64,000 nucleotides of DNA from Chitinophagaceae bacterium (lineage in GTDB: Bacteria; Bacteroidota; Bacteroidia; Chitinophagales; UBA10324), in assembly GCA_016704325.1 (NCBI GenBank), contig JADJAG010000004.1, positions 496,001 to 560,000 of the forward strand, written 5' to 3'. Each line of letters opens with the position of its first letter. Position 1 is the stretch's first letter. A program made the position numbers and the translations under genes. The notes under the pieces were generated by a model. It searched no databases, was not told where the DNA came from, and was given only the letters and a program-made list of their open reading frames with translations. This document shows, one piece after another, positions 9,624-19,193 of this stretch.

Positions 9624-10760
9624 TCAGGCAGTTGATGATTTGTGAATTGGAATAGTGAGTTTATGCCGTTTTTTTTCTTTCCTGCTGCCGTAATTATAGA
9701 AGTATTGCGCCAGCAAAAATAACAGCATGAAGTAACTGTAGAGCACAATGGTAATACTTGTATTGATGCTATCATACCATAAAATTACCAAGGCGGTAAC
9801 GACAGCTGACAGGAATGAAATGCCACCGAGCAGGTAGATGACCTGTTTATCTGTTAGTCCGGCATATACAAAGTGGTGTGAGATATGATCGCGCCCTCCG
9901 ATAAATGGAGATTGCCCACGGGCCAGACGACGGAAAACGACTGTGCTTGTATCTATGATTGGTACTGAGAAAGCGATGAGCGGAATTATATATTGCCTGA
10001 ACTGAATAGCAGGACCGGCAGCATCGCGGTAGTTCCATAACAGGTGCACGGAAACTGCGGCTATAAATGCACCCAGAAACTGGCTGCCGGTGTCGCCCAT
10101 GTAAATGGAGGCCGGGTGCCAGTTGAATGCAAGAAATCCGATGATGGCACCGGAAACGCCCAACAACAACAGGAAATCGAATGAACCGGAATTTTTTTCC
10201 ACGAGGATGGCCAGCAGGCAACAAAATAGGATTCCCAGCGATACGGTTCCGCTTATTCCATCCATATTATCAAGCATATTTATGGAATTCATGATTCCTA
10301 CTACCCATGTGAGTGTAAGCAATACATCCAAAATATAAATGCCTGTTGCATGAATGAGGGTATTGGTAGCGACCAGGAAAATGCCGCAAAGCAACTGGCC
10401 AAAAAATTTTAACCAGGGGTACGTGTTGTACGCATCATCTGCCAGGCCAATCAAAAAACCAAGGGTGACAGCGAAGATGAGCCCGACCAACTGTTCATTG
10501 AAATATTCATTTCCCGGTAGGTTAAAAATGCCATAAGTTGAAAATGAAATCAGGAATAACATATAAAAGGAGAATCCACCAACAGAAGGTTTCACTTTAG
10601 AGGACCACCTGACGACTTGCCTGTGTTGTTCACTGCGGTCACCCAGCGTTTTTGAAAATTTCAAAAGCAAGCTATTGGTAAGCAATGAAAATATTATGGC
10701 CATGCCAAAGAAGCTGGCATAAGCCGCGAAGAGGAAGATCGCATCACCGTTCAAATTCAT
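9624..10760 (-). CDS. WecA/TagO-type undecaprenyl-phosphate sugar-1-phosphate transferase
   Basis: 378 residues, intact, about ten membrane segments. This family transfers a sugar-1-phosphate (often GlcNAc-1-P) from a UDP-sugar onto undecaprenyl phosphate to start a surface polysaccharide. Motifs in order are LADDAYN (106-112), the DD magnesium/polyprenyl site, NMLDNMDG (161-168), MGDTGSQ (221-227) and GGRDHISHH (288-296). The last is the HIHH-like loop that separates WecA/TagO from MraY. The start lies 15 bp after the wzc stop, so it closes the wza-wzc-wecA transcription unit. It is most likely the initiating transferase for the polymer exported by Wza/Wzc; the sugar is not determined. Confidence 0.93.
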   Translation of the reverse strand: MNLNGDAIFLFAAYASFFGMAIIFSLLTNSLLLKFSKTLGDRSEQHRQVVRWSSKVKPSVGGFSFYMLFLISFSTYGIFNLPGNEYFNEQLVGLIFAVTLGFLIGLADDAYNTYPWLKFFGQLLCGIFLVATNTLIHATGIYILDVLLTLTWVVGIMNSINMLDNMDGISGTVSLGILFCCLLAILVEKNSGSFDFLLLLGVSGAIIGFLAFNWHPASIYMGDTGSQFLGAFIAAVSVHLLWNYRDAAGPAIQFRQYIIPLIAFSVPIIDTSTVVFRRLARGQSPFIGGRDHISHHFVYAGLTDKQVIYLLGGISFLSAVVTALVILWYDSINTSITIVLYSYFMLLFLLAQYFYNYGSRKEKKRHKLTIPIHKSSTA

Positions 10761-10775
10761 TGCTTGGTGTTTTGC

Positions 10776-13235
10776 TCAAAATAATGCCTTCACGAATGCA
10801 ATCATTCTCGTAAAGAAACCCTTTTTTGCCGGTGTATCATCCGAGTAATAGTCATAGCCATAACTTCTGGATCCATAGCCGCCATATCCGTATCCATAGC
10901 CTGAACCGTAACCATAGTTATAAGCATACATGGATGCACCTTCTCCCATATCATTCAACACTACAGACAATTTGCTGATGCCATGATCATTTACAAGAAA
11001 ATTCACATTATTAATAAAATTACGGCTGGAGTAATCGGCCCTCAAGACGTAGAGCGGCACATCAGCCTGTTTAATGAGATGCAATGCATCTGTTACAATA
11101 CCCACCGGAGGCGTATCCATGACTACTACGTCATACATTTCTTTCAGCTTGTTTATCAGGTCATCTGTTTGTTTAGAACCAATAAACTCAGCAGGATTGG
11201 GAGGTATTGGGCCTGAAGTGATGAAATCCAGATTTTCCCATTCCGAATGCCTGATACATTCTGCAAGATCCGAGCGGCCGGTAATGAGGTTACTCATGCC
11301 TTTATCGTTATTGACATGAAAAGATTTATGCAACTGGGGTTTTCTTAAGTCAAAATCTACCAGTATTACTTTTTCCCACCAACTGCTATAATGCCTGCCA
11401 GGTTTACGGCGATGAATGTCTTACCTTCTCCGGCAACAGTTGAAGTAACCGCAATCAATTGTATTTCGGTTTTTTTCGTGGATACATACTCCATGTTGGT
11501 ACGTATAGACCGGAAACATTCTGACAGCACTGATTTTGGATTTTTGTTCACCACCAGTTCTGAACTACTCATGTGTTGCAGGTATTTCGGAATTACACCC
11601 AATAAACCGGCATCGCTATACCTGGTAATTTCAGATACGGAGAGTATTTTATGATGTAACAGGTAGCGCACTACAATTAAAATGAAACAAGCGATCAGTC
11701 CTGACAGCAAGCCAATTAATTTGATAAGTGGGCTATTCGGTGAAATGGGTTTAGTGGGAACATCCGCCTTTTTGAGAATGGTATAGTCAGAGACAAAACC
11801 TGCTTTTGTAATACTGAAAGCAGATTTTTTATCGAGCAGCAGTAAATAATATTTTTCTTTAAGATCACTGAGCCTTGATAAACGGATATATTCTGCTTGT
11901 ATGCCGGGCACATTGGAATAATCACCAAGATATCGTGCAATTTCCGTATCCACTTCTGCACTTCTTTTCCGCACCTCCTGCTGTGAGTTAAGAATGCTTT
12001 GCATCAGGTTGAGCTTTACCTCTTCGATCTGGCCTTTGATATTGATGATTTCAGGATTGTTGGGTGAAAGCTTCAGCAAAAGCTGTTTCAGTTCCGTTTG
12101 CAGTTCATCCAGCTTCACGATGTTCTGACTGAGTGATTTGTAACGGTCATCCACAATTCCCGTGAGCAACCTGCTTGAATCCTGGTATTGATCAAAGTAT
12201 TTGCGATAGTATTCCAGTGTTGTATATTCAAAATTATACTGATCCTGCTTGCCCTTGAGCTCTTTAAGTTGCGTGCTGAGGTCTTGCTCAATATTGCCAA
12301 TGGAGATACCATTTGCCTGCTTGAAGGCAGTCATTTCATCCTCATATTCTCTAAGGTCGTTGCTGATGGAATCTACCTGTGATTCAATAAAATCAAGGAT
12401 CAATGATGCGCTTTCTGTTTCTTTCTCTTTGTCGTATTGTATAAATTCTTCACAAACCCTGTTCACGATGTCAGCTGATTTTTGTGGTTTCCGGTCTCGC
12501 ATCAGCAAGGCAATAGTAGGTGCGGAAGGTGCTACGATCAACGCATTTCTGATAGTGTTGTAAACGGTTTGTTTGCTGTTAAGCGTAAAAAAATAAGTTG
12601 ATTCGAGGTCAGTGGTTGCTGTACCTGCAAAAAGTTTTTTGTTAATGGTGGCCGTGAAATCAAAAGCTGGATTTGTATAGGGTTTGTTGAATGAAAAGGT
12701 TTCGTAGTCGTCTTCGTCGTTAGAGGCAAAAGCGATGGCAAATTCATTTTCAGAAAGTATCCTGAACCTGATGGGACGGTCGTACCAGGAAGGTTCTTTG
12801 ACAGTAGCTTCAATCTTTATGGGGCTGTTTTGTACAGTTCTTCATTCAGGATATTTCCAACCCGGTAATAGCTGACTTTCAGCGGAAGTGAATCAATAAC
12901 ACGGTCGATGATCACATTAGACTTCATGATCTGTATATCCTTCTCAATATCCAGGTTGCTGTTCCTTTGCTGAAAGAGATTATTTTCTATATCCAGCGCC
13001 TGCGCCGTATTAATGGATTTTACAATCAGCGAGGCATTCACTTCATAGGTAGGGGAGTATAGCGAAGGTAAATCAATGCAGATGAAGTGGTCACCAGCAA
13101 TATAATAACGCACCAGAAAAAGCTCTTGCGGATCATGATGAGCAACAGGGCAGGATTGAAATCTTCACCCAGCAGACGCTGCACCGGGCTTAGAATCGCC
13201 TTCACTTCATTGTTATTTGATCCCCTAGTTTCCAT
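10776..13235 (-). CDS. Wzc-type polysaccharide co-polymerase and tyrosine autokinase, three missing bases
   Basis: The repaired product is 820 residues, normal for a fused Wzz-BY-kinase. In order: a cytoplasmic N-terminus, a TM segment (SFFWCVIILLVTTSSALIYL), a Wzz domain, a long coiled-coil periplasmic region, a second TM (LIKLIGLLSGLIACFILIVV), then the kinase with Walker A (TSTVAGEGKT), Walker A' (VILVDFDLRKP) and Walker B (VVVMDTPPVG). It ends in a tyrosine/glycine-rich tail of autophosphorylation type. Frame breaks lie at G4 13053-13056, G4 12821-12824 and T5 11370-11374; one more base at each restores the frame. ATG 13235 is preferred over TTG 13244. The start overlaps the wza stop by 11 bp. 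Confidence 0.93.
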
Positions 13236-13971
13236 TGAGCGCAAGAATAGTTGTATAAAGTACCAACACCGTAGTAATCAAAGTAAGTATGGGAGTAATC
13301 TGGTAGAGTACATCATTGGTGCCAAGTTTGGCATCAATATAAATGACATCATTGGCTTCAATACGCAGGTTAGCCTGCATCATGCCTTCCACGGTTGACA
13401 GGTCAATATCAAAAACCGTAGGTTGCCGCAAGTCGCCACGGAGTATGCGCACACGGTCAGCTTTTCCAAATGGAGGAATACCACCGGCTTTTGCCAGCAC
13501 TTCTACCAGGTTCATATTTTCTTTATCCAGAATTACCACGGTAGCGCCTTGCCTTCCACGATAAACATAGGCGCGCCTGTTCGTAACATCTACTCTTACA
13601 AAAGGATTTACGAAATAATAACTATAGAGCCGTTCCAGTTCTTTTTCAGCCTCCCCTAATGAATAACCGGTCAGGTACACCGAATCGAGCATCGGCAACA
13701 TTACATTGCCATCTTCTTTTACCACGTAGTTGATGATATTGTCATTGTTGTAATCCTTTGTTACCACATCAACCAGCTCATACCCATTATTGGAGAACAC
13801 TTCCACGGCAAGCTGGTCGCCCGGCCGAATCACATACTCTTTTGGAACCTGGAGTGAATCAGGATTTACCAATGGGAAGTCCTTATCGGTTTGAAAAAGC
13901 CGGTCAGGATAAAAAATCTTGCAGGAAGAAAAGCTGATTACCAGCAGTAACAGTGCAACAGTCTGTTTCAA
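13225..13971 (-). CDS. Wza-type polysaccharide export outer-membrane lipoprotein
   Basis: 248 residues, intact. A lipoprotein signal (MKQTVALLLLVISFSSC, acylated Cys17) leads into the Poly_export domain (YVIRPGDQLAVEVF) and SLBB domain (DGNVMLPMLDSVYLTGYSLGEAEKEL), then a second SLBB-like unit (LVEVLAKAGGIPPFGKADRVRILRG). It ends in a hydrophobic segment (ITPILTLITTVLVLYTTILAL), common in Bacteroidota Wza proteins. It forms the outer-membrane exit for a capsule or exopolysaccharide with the Wzc encoded just downstream. A TAnnTTTG box precedes the gene. Confidence 0.93.
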   Translation of the reverse strand: MKQTVALLLLVISFSSCKIFYPDRLFQTDKDFPLVNPDSLQVPKEYVIRPGDQLAVEVFSNNGYELVDVVTKDYNNDNIINYVVKEDGNVMLPMLDSVYLTGYSLGEAEKELERLYSYYFVNPFVRVDVTNRRAYVYRGRQGATVVILDKENMNLVEVLAKAGGIPPFGKADRVRILRGDLRQPTVFDIDLSTVEGMMQANLRIEANDVIYIDAKLGTNDVLYQITPILTLITTVLVLYTTILALNGN

Positions 13972-13994
13972 TCAATAGCGTGTTTTCTGAAATT

Positions 13995-14002
13995 CAAATG
14001 TA
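13995..14002 (-). promoter_or_regulatory. -7 promoter box for wza-wzc-wecA
   Basis: On the minus strand this reads TACATTTG, a perfect TAnnTTTG box, 24 bp before the wza ATG. It lies in the 300-bp gap 13972-14271 that separates wza from the glycosyltransferase gene, so the exopolysaccharide genes probably form at least two transcription units. The rest of that gap shows no gene. Confidence 0.55.
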
Positions 14003-14271
14003 GATAAATATACGCGAAGATGAAATGAGGTGGCTCTGGCAGGTATATGCTGTTTATGCAAATTATCAAAGAAGCTAATGTGTGTAGTATGGTATTGATT
14101 TTCCTGCTAAGCAATGGGATGTGATCCATAAAAATCACCTTATTTCCAAATACTTCATTCTGAAATGCAAAAACAGGGGGTCAGGGTTCACTCCGGAAGT
14201 TGTTGGCTATAGATTGATTATTGAATGAGGTAAATGAGGATTGTAAATAAATTTGCATCCTTACCTTGTTA

Positions 14272-15464
14272 TCAACCGGTTGAATTGAGTAACCGGTTAT
14301 AGAGTGAAGCGGTCTCAGTTACCAATCTGCGATAGTCGAAACGGCCACTAACCAGCGCTGCATCATACGAAGACATTTTGCATCTGAAATCTTCGTCATC
14401 TATTAGCCGCAGTAAGTTAGCTATGAACCCTTTTTTATCAGCAGCTTCCGACACCAAGGCGGTTTGGCCGTGAATGACGATGTCACCAATTCCACCCACA
14501 TTGGTAGATACAATGGCTTTGCCTGCAGCTTGTGCTTCTATAAGACTCACCGGCGTGCCTTCATTCAGGGAAGTCAGCGCCACGATATCGGCCCCGGCAT
14601 ATACCTCATCCACATCAGTGATCCAGGAAGTAAACGTAAGCAATGCCGGCCGGGGATGCGTATTATAGTCTGTGAAGTCAATTTGTAATGATGCGGCCAG
14701 CGACTCTATTTGATTTCGGTATTCACCATCACCTATAATGAAGGCACGGATCTTTTTTGAAGTCTGATTTTTTAATGCATGCAATGCATGTAGAAATAAG
14801 GAATGGTTTTTTACCGGAACAAGCCGGCCAACAATTACAATTACTATTTCCTTGTCTTCCACACGATATTGTTCTCTGAATTTTATTCGTTTGGCTGTTA
14901 GACCAGTTGAAAATTTTTCAAGGTTGAATCCCAGCGGAATCACTTCAATCTTATCCGGCTTGCATATAGCATACTTGTTGGACAGCTCATCTTGTTGCTG
15001 CCGGCTGATCGCGATAATACGTGTGCTTTTTTTTGCGAGGTATTGCTCAATTCGGATAAAGAGGTTCGTTTTCCAGGGAGAGAAATAGGAATGAAATACA
15101 TGCCCATGAAAGGTATGCAATACTACCGGAACGCCATGTGCTGCAGCGGCTAACCTGCCAAGGGTTCCTGCTTTTGCAGCATGCGTATGCACAATATCCG
15201 GTTTGAAATCTGCAATTAATCTTTTAACCGAAGATAGGCTTGCCGGTCTTTGAATAACTGTATTTCTCTATACATTTCAGGAATATATACCGGCTTCAGT
15301 CCCATTTCCTGTGTTACGAAATCAGCGCTTGCTTCTGTTTCATCAATCATACCTGCCACCAATAAAGTTTCGAATTCCGGCGACAGGTACTTGGTTAGAT
15401 AAGCAGCATTAAGCGCAGGCCCTCCGATATTTAAGCGATTTATGATACGGAGTATTTTGGGCAT
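14272..15464 (-). CDS. GT4-family glycosyltransferase, one missing base
   Basis: Repaired length is 397 residues. The N-terminal Rossmann lobe starts MPKILRIINRLNIGGPALNAAYL, with the glycine-rich acceptor loop typical of GT4 enzymes. The frame then stops near 15216. Adding one T to T4 at 15222-15225 continues as LIADFKPDIVHTHAAKAGTLGRLAA. The C-terminal lobe has VGRLVPVKNHSLFL, the donor-site EGTPVSLIEAQAAGKAIVST and a GGIGD motif. The start is ATG 15464 rather than further upstream because the conserved strand begins there. The gene follows asnB by 25 bp. Role: adding a sugar to the lipid-linked exopolysaccharide unit; donor and acceptor unknown. Confidence 0.92.
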
Positions 15465-15489
15465 GACTGGAAGGTGATGTATTGGTTGT

Positions 15490-17412
15490 TTATTGATTAT
15501 GCATGGAAGCCTGCATCGTTTTTGATTGCCCTGCAAGGTTCCGGTTCCACCAATGCTGAAAAACGATCAGACCCCAGACACGCGCAGCACTATCCCCCGG
15601 GTTGGAAGAGAACAGCTGTTGTTTCAACAGTGCAATGGCAGGATAGCTGAATAGCTTTTGCTCCTGAATAAAATCTTTGCCAAGGTACTGTTCCATCAAT
15701 GAACGGAGTTCAGTAGTCAGGAATCCATGCAATGGAATTTCAAATCCATGTTTAGGGCGATGGTAAAGTGAAGCGGGCAGCAATTTTCTAAATGCATCAT
15801 GCAGGATCATTTTACGATGATGACTGTCAGCTTTATAGGCTGCTGGCAGGAGAACGCAAAAGCAACAACGCGGTAATCGAGAAAAGGAGAACGAACCTCC
15901 AATCCATTGGCCATTGACATGGCATCAGCTTTATGCAACATGTCATTCGGCAGCACCAGGTGCATATCGTTCAGCAACACTTCATTCAGGTCACCATTTT
16001 TATGAATGAAACCTGTTAGTTCTTTTTTCCTGTTAATGAATTCCTGTGCCGATGGTTTATTTATCAATAGCTCCATCGCTTCATTTGCCGTTGCAATGGT
16101 GCACCACTTCCAGTAGCGTGCCTGCTCATCCAGCTTCATGCCTTCGGCAAAACGCTGCAGACGGCGAAGACTATTCATAAATTGGTTATTGCGGGATGCA
16201 GGAAATAAATTCAACAAAGGCTGCATTGCTGAAACTGCCAACTCGGGTAAGCCTGGATTGCGTGCGCGGAATTCACCGTTATGTTTTACATAACCGCCAA
16301 ATACTTCATCGGCACCATCGCCTGAAAGGGCAACTTTAACTTTTTGCCTGGTAAGTTTGCTTAGTATGTAAAATGGCAATGCGGAAGAATCTCCAAATGG
16401 TTCATCCAGGTAATCGAATACTTCAAAGAGTGCTTCCTGTAAGTCATTGCGCGATAAAGTGAAAGCAGTATGCTCTGTATTAAAGTGTTTGGCAACTGCA
16501 ATTGCATCTTTTGTTTCATCGAAGAAGTGATCATCTTTGAAACCGAGTGAAAATGTAGGCAAGTGTTTCAGATGTTTCGATGCCAAACCGCTTATAATAG
16601 AAGAGTCGAGGCCACCTGACAAAAATGAACCTAAAGGCACATCGCTGGCCAGCCGCAATTGTACGGCTTCATCCAGCAATTGAAACAATTTTTCCTGCTG
16701 TGCTGCATAATGCTTTTTTGAAGTTTGATGTGTTGCAACAAGCGGTATGGTATACCATGATTGCAACACTGTTTTTTCTTTGCTGCACTGTATAAAATGC
16801 CCGGGAAGCAGTTTTTTTATGGAGGGATAGATGCAATGAGGTGCGGCGATGTAATTGAGTTGCAGAAATTCCTGTAGCGCCAGCGGATCAATTTCTTTAG
16901 CAATCGGGAATTTGAGTAATGCTTTTATCTCCGAAGCAAACAACAGGCAATTTTCATCTTCATAGTAATACACTGGTTTCTCACCAAAGCGATCTCTTGC
17001 AATGAAGCATGTTTTTTTTAAAGTATCATAAATAGCGAAAGCAAAATAACCATTCAGCATCGGCAACATGTCAGTGCCATACTTACTGTAGAGTCTAAGG
17101 ATTACTTCCGTATCAGACTGTGTGTGGAATGGTTCATCTACGGTTTCAATTGCTTGCGCAACACCGGGTAGTTGAAAATTTCTCCATTATATACAATACA
17201 ATAACGCTTTGACGTATCTAACATGGGTTGATCAGCCGCTTCGGTCAGGTCAATGATTGTTAGCCTGCAATGACCCAATGAAACAGTTTCATCAGTAAAT
17301 ATATGTTGTGCGTCAGGCCGCGCCGGCTAAGTGCCGATGTCGCATGCGGAAGAAAGGACAACCAGTTACTGCCCCGGTTATTCTTTACATAGATTCCGGC
17401 TATGCCGCACAT
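15490..17412 (-). CDS. asnB: Asparagine synthase (glutamine-hydrolysing) family, three missing bases
   Basis: The product starts MCGIAGIYV at ATG 17412; Cys2 is the glutaminase nucleophile. The glutaminase domain continues as RRGPDAQHIF, SLGHCRLTIIDL and YNGEIFNY, and the synthetase domain carries the ATP-binding SGGLDSS (in GSFLSGGLDSSI) and LSGDGADEVFGGY. Breaks lie near 17330 (after LSRRG), near 17178 and at GG 15849-15850; one more base at each restores the frame and gives 641 residues. Position inside the polysaccharide block suggests amidation of a sugar acid or similar rather than bulk asparagine synthesis, as is common for exopolysaccharide-cluster members. That is inference. Confidence 0.92.
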
Positions 17413-17524
17413 TTGTAATGTTTTTTCATTTCCGGTAGCACCGTTTATTAGAAGGTTAGGTTGTTGGAGCTGTCGTTGGTAAAGTTAACAATCGTTGTTT
17501 TCCTGCAAGATGATAATTTCAATT

Positions 17525-17665
17525 GGGTGTACGACAAATGAAAATTGATTATTGAGTGTTGAATATTGAATATTTCAACACTCAATATTCAATATTCAAT
17601 TGACATTACATGGCTGGCGGAACGCTAATCATTGCTTAACAAGCTAGACGATATGTCGTACACCC
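17525..17665. repeat. MITE-like element, copy 1 (141 bp)
   Basis: It is bounded by GGGTGTACGACA at the left and its inverse TGTCGTACACCC at the right. Inside are a long AT-rich palindrome built from repeats of ATTGAATATT and ATTGAGTGTTGAA, and a unique arm (gcttaacaagctagacgat). A second copy in opposite orientation lies at 48940-49097. It fills most of the 401-bp gap between asnB and the MGMT-like gene; the rest of the gap shows no gene. Confidence 0.8.
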
Positions 17666-17813
17666 TTTCAATTACAGCCGGCAATTCACACCATCGTATT
17701 TGAAAATAGAATTATTCAGAATAATGTTTCTGTGGAATTGGCAGGGTTCCATAAAGAAGTTGAACATTAGTTGTAGGAATACGATATGATCAGGACGTTT
17801 ATCATTGAATGCC

Positions 17814-18178
17814 TTACCGCCTTTTTATTTTTTTTGCAGGGTTCATTTTTTTGTTGCCCTTTGCCGGATCCCAAAACAGCTTTTTAAATTCGATTACTTT
17901 ATCATTAGCAACCGCTATACCCTCTGCCTGCAACAATTCTTCCATTAATGTTGGCGTTGAAAAATGATGTTTGCCGGTTAACAAACCATTCCTGTTCACT
18001 ACCCGGTGTGCAGGTACAGCAAGGGTTTCAGCGCCGCAACTGTTCATTGCCCATCCCACCATTCTTGCAGAGAGTCCGGAGCCCAGGTAATCCGCTATAG
18101 CGCCATAGCTTGTTACGCGGCCTGCAGGGATCTTGCGGGCTACTGCATATACTTTTTAAAGAAGGATTCATTTTTCAT
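17814..18178 (-). CDS. MGMT-family DNA-binding protein (alkyltransferase-like), one missing base
   Basis: Repaired length is 121 residues. The product aligns with the DNA-binding domain of O6-methylguanine methyltransferases: KIPAGRVTSYGAIADYLG, ARMVGWAMNSC and the PAHRVVNRNG motif. In true methyltransferases the acceptor is PCHR; here the cysteine is alanine (PAHR), so it should not transfer alkyl groups. This fits the alkyltransferase-like (ATL) type that flags O6-alkylguanine for excision repair. The frame breaks at T5 18153-18157; a sixth T joins KNESFFKK to VYAVARKIP. The start ATG 18178 overlaps the trmB stop (ATGA), so the pair is translationally coupled. Confidence 0.88.
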
Positions 18179-18826
18179 GAGGCAGATTTTAATGTAAATC
18201 GAATATATTTAATGGTCTTGCCATTGGCCAGGTGTTGCTTCTCGTAAAATGTTTTTACCGAAAGTATTTCATCCGGAAGTTCAGAGGCATACAAGTCAGC
18301 AGTATGAATCAATAGTGGATGCCCTTCCTTCGCAATGGAATGCAGGCTGAACTCATATAAAAGCGGGTCATCGGTTTTCAGGTGAATGATACCGCCCGGC
18401 TGTAAAATCTGCAGGTAACGATTTAAGAAGACATCGGCAGTAAGCCGCTTGCGTGCCTTGCTGTTTTCATGGTATGGATCGGGAAAGGTAATCCAGATCG
18501 CTGCCACATCTCCCCGTTCAAAGTACTCAGTAATGTGATCGATGTAAGTGCGTAAAAAGGCTACGTTGGTAATTTTTTCTTCTATCGCCGTTTTGGCGCC
18601 TCTCCACATGCGTGCGCCTTTGATATCAATACCGATAAAATTTTTACCCGGAAATTTCTTTGCCAGGGCAAGGGTATATTCACCTTTCCCGCAGGCTAAT
18701 TCAAGGGTTATTGGTGCTTTATTTCCAAAAACAGTTCATGCCATCTGCCTTTCAGTTCTTTTCGTTGCTGAAAAACATTGGTGAATGTTTCCAGCTCGCC
18801 TAAGCGTATTAATTTCTTTTTGCCAT
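18175..18826 (-). CDS. trmB: tRNA (guanine-N7-)-methyltransferase TrmB, two missing bases
   Basis: SAM-dependent methylation of G46 in the tRNA variable loop. Motifs are ITLELACGKGEYTLALAKKFPGKNFIGIDIKGARMWRG split across frames (SAM site), then the highly diagnostic WITFPDPYHENSKARKRL. Adding one base to A5 at 18727-18731 joins LFF to GNKAPITLELACG. The family N-terminus (MAKKKLIRLGE) is recovered by one more T in T5 at 18817-18821, which places the start at ATG 18826. The repaired length is 217 residues, typical. An open frame continues upstream to 18902 without resembling TrmB. Confidence 0.93.
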
Positions 18827-19120
18827 CGGATGGGTTGATACACCTCTTGACTTTGCTGCGATAACCTGTTTTTGTATGGTTGCAAAGATAATGGCTGCTC
18901 ATAGCTTTTGTAAGAAATCTGGTATGGTGCTTTTCCCGCGACTGTAATTTTTATAAACAGTGAATCCTTCAGCTTCCTTCGAAAAGCGATTTGAAATTTC
19001 ATACGCGAAAACTTCTGCTAATACAATCTGTAAATGAAATTCGTCATAGGTTTTGCTTGGTTCATTTTTTCACGGTAAGCATTTGAGACATAATAGCAGG
19101 TATCGAATACTTCGGGTAAA

Positions 19121-19156
19121 AAAGCCCGCATGCGATTGAAACTGCATGCGGGCTTT
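19121..19156 (-). terminator. Intrinsic-type hairpin after the VIT-domain gene
   Basis: A perfect 13-bp stem (AAAGCCCGCATGC with its complement) and a 10-nt loop, 37 bp beyond the stop of the minus-strand gene ending at 19194. The A-rich run on the plus side (gtaaaaaagccc) supplies the U tract for a minus-strand transcript. Confidence 0.85.
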
Positions 19157-19193
19157 AAATAATAATAAAAAGCAATTCACCAGGGTAAACCTG

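Noticed and set aside
12538..12813. A 91-codon minus-strand frame inside the kinase gene
   Set aside because: It starts at a false TTG in the wrong phase. The adjacent frame reads the true Wzc sequence (IKIEATVKEPSWYDRP) through the same bases.
18827..19002. Open minus-strand frame starting MKFQIAFRRKLKDS before trmB
   Set aside because: It runs into trmB in a wrong phase, matches no family I know and has no own stop before the overlap. It cannot be excluded as a short gene, but it is not supported.
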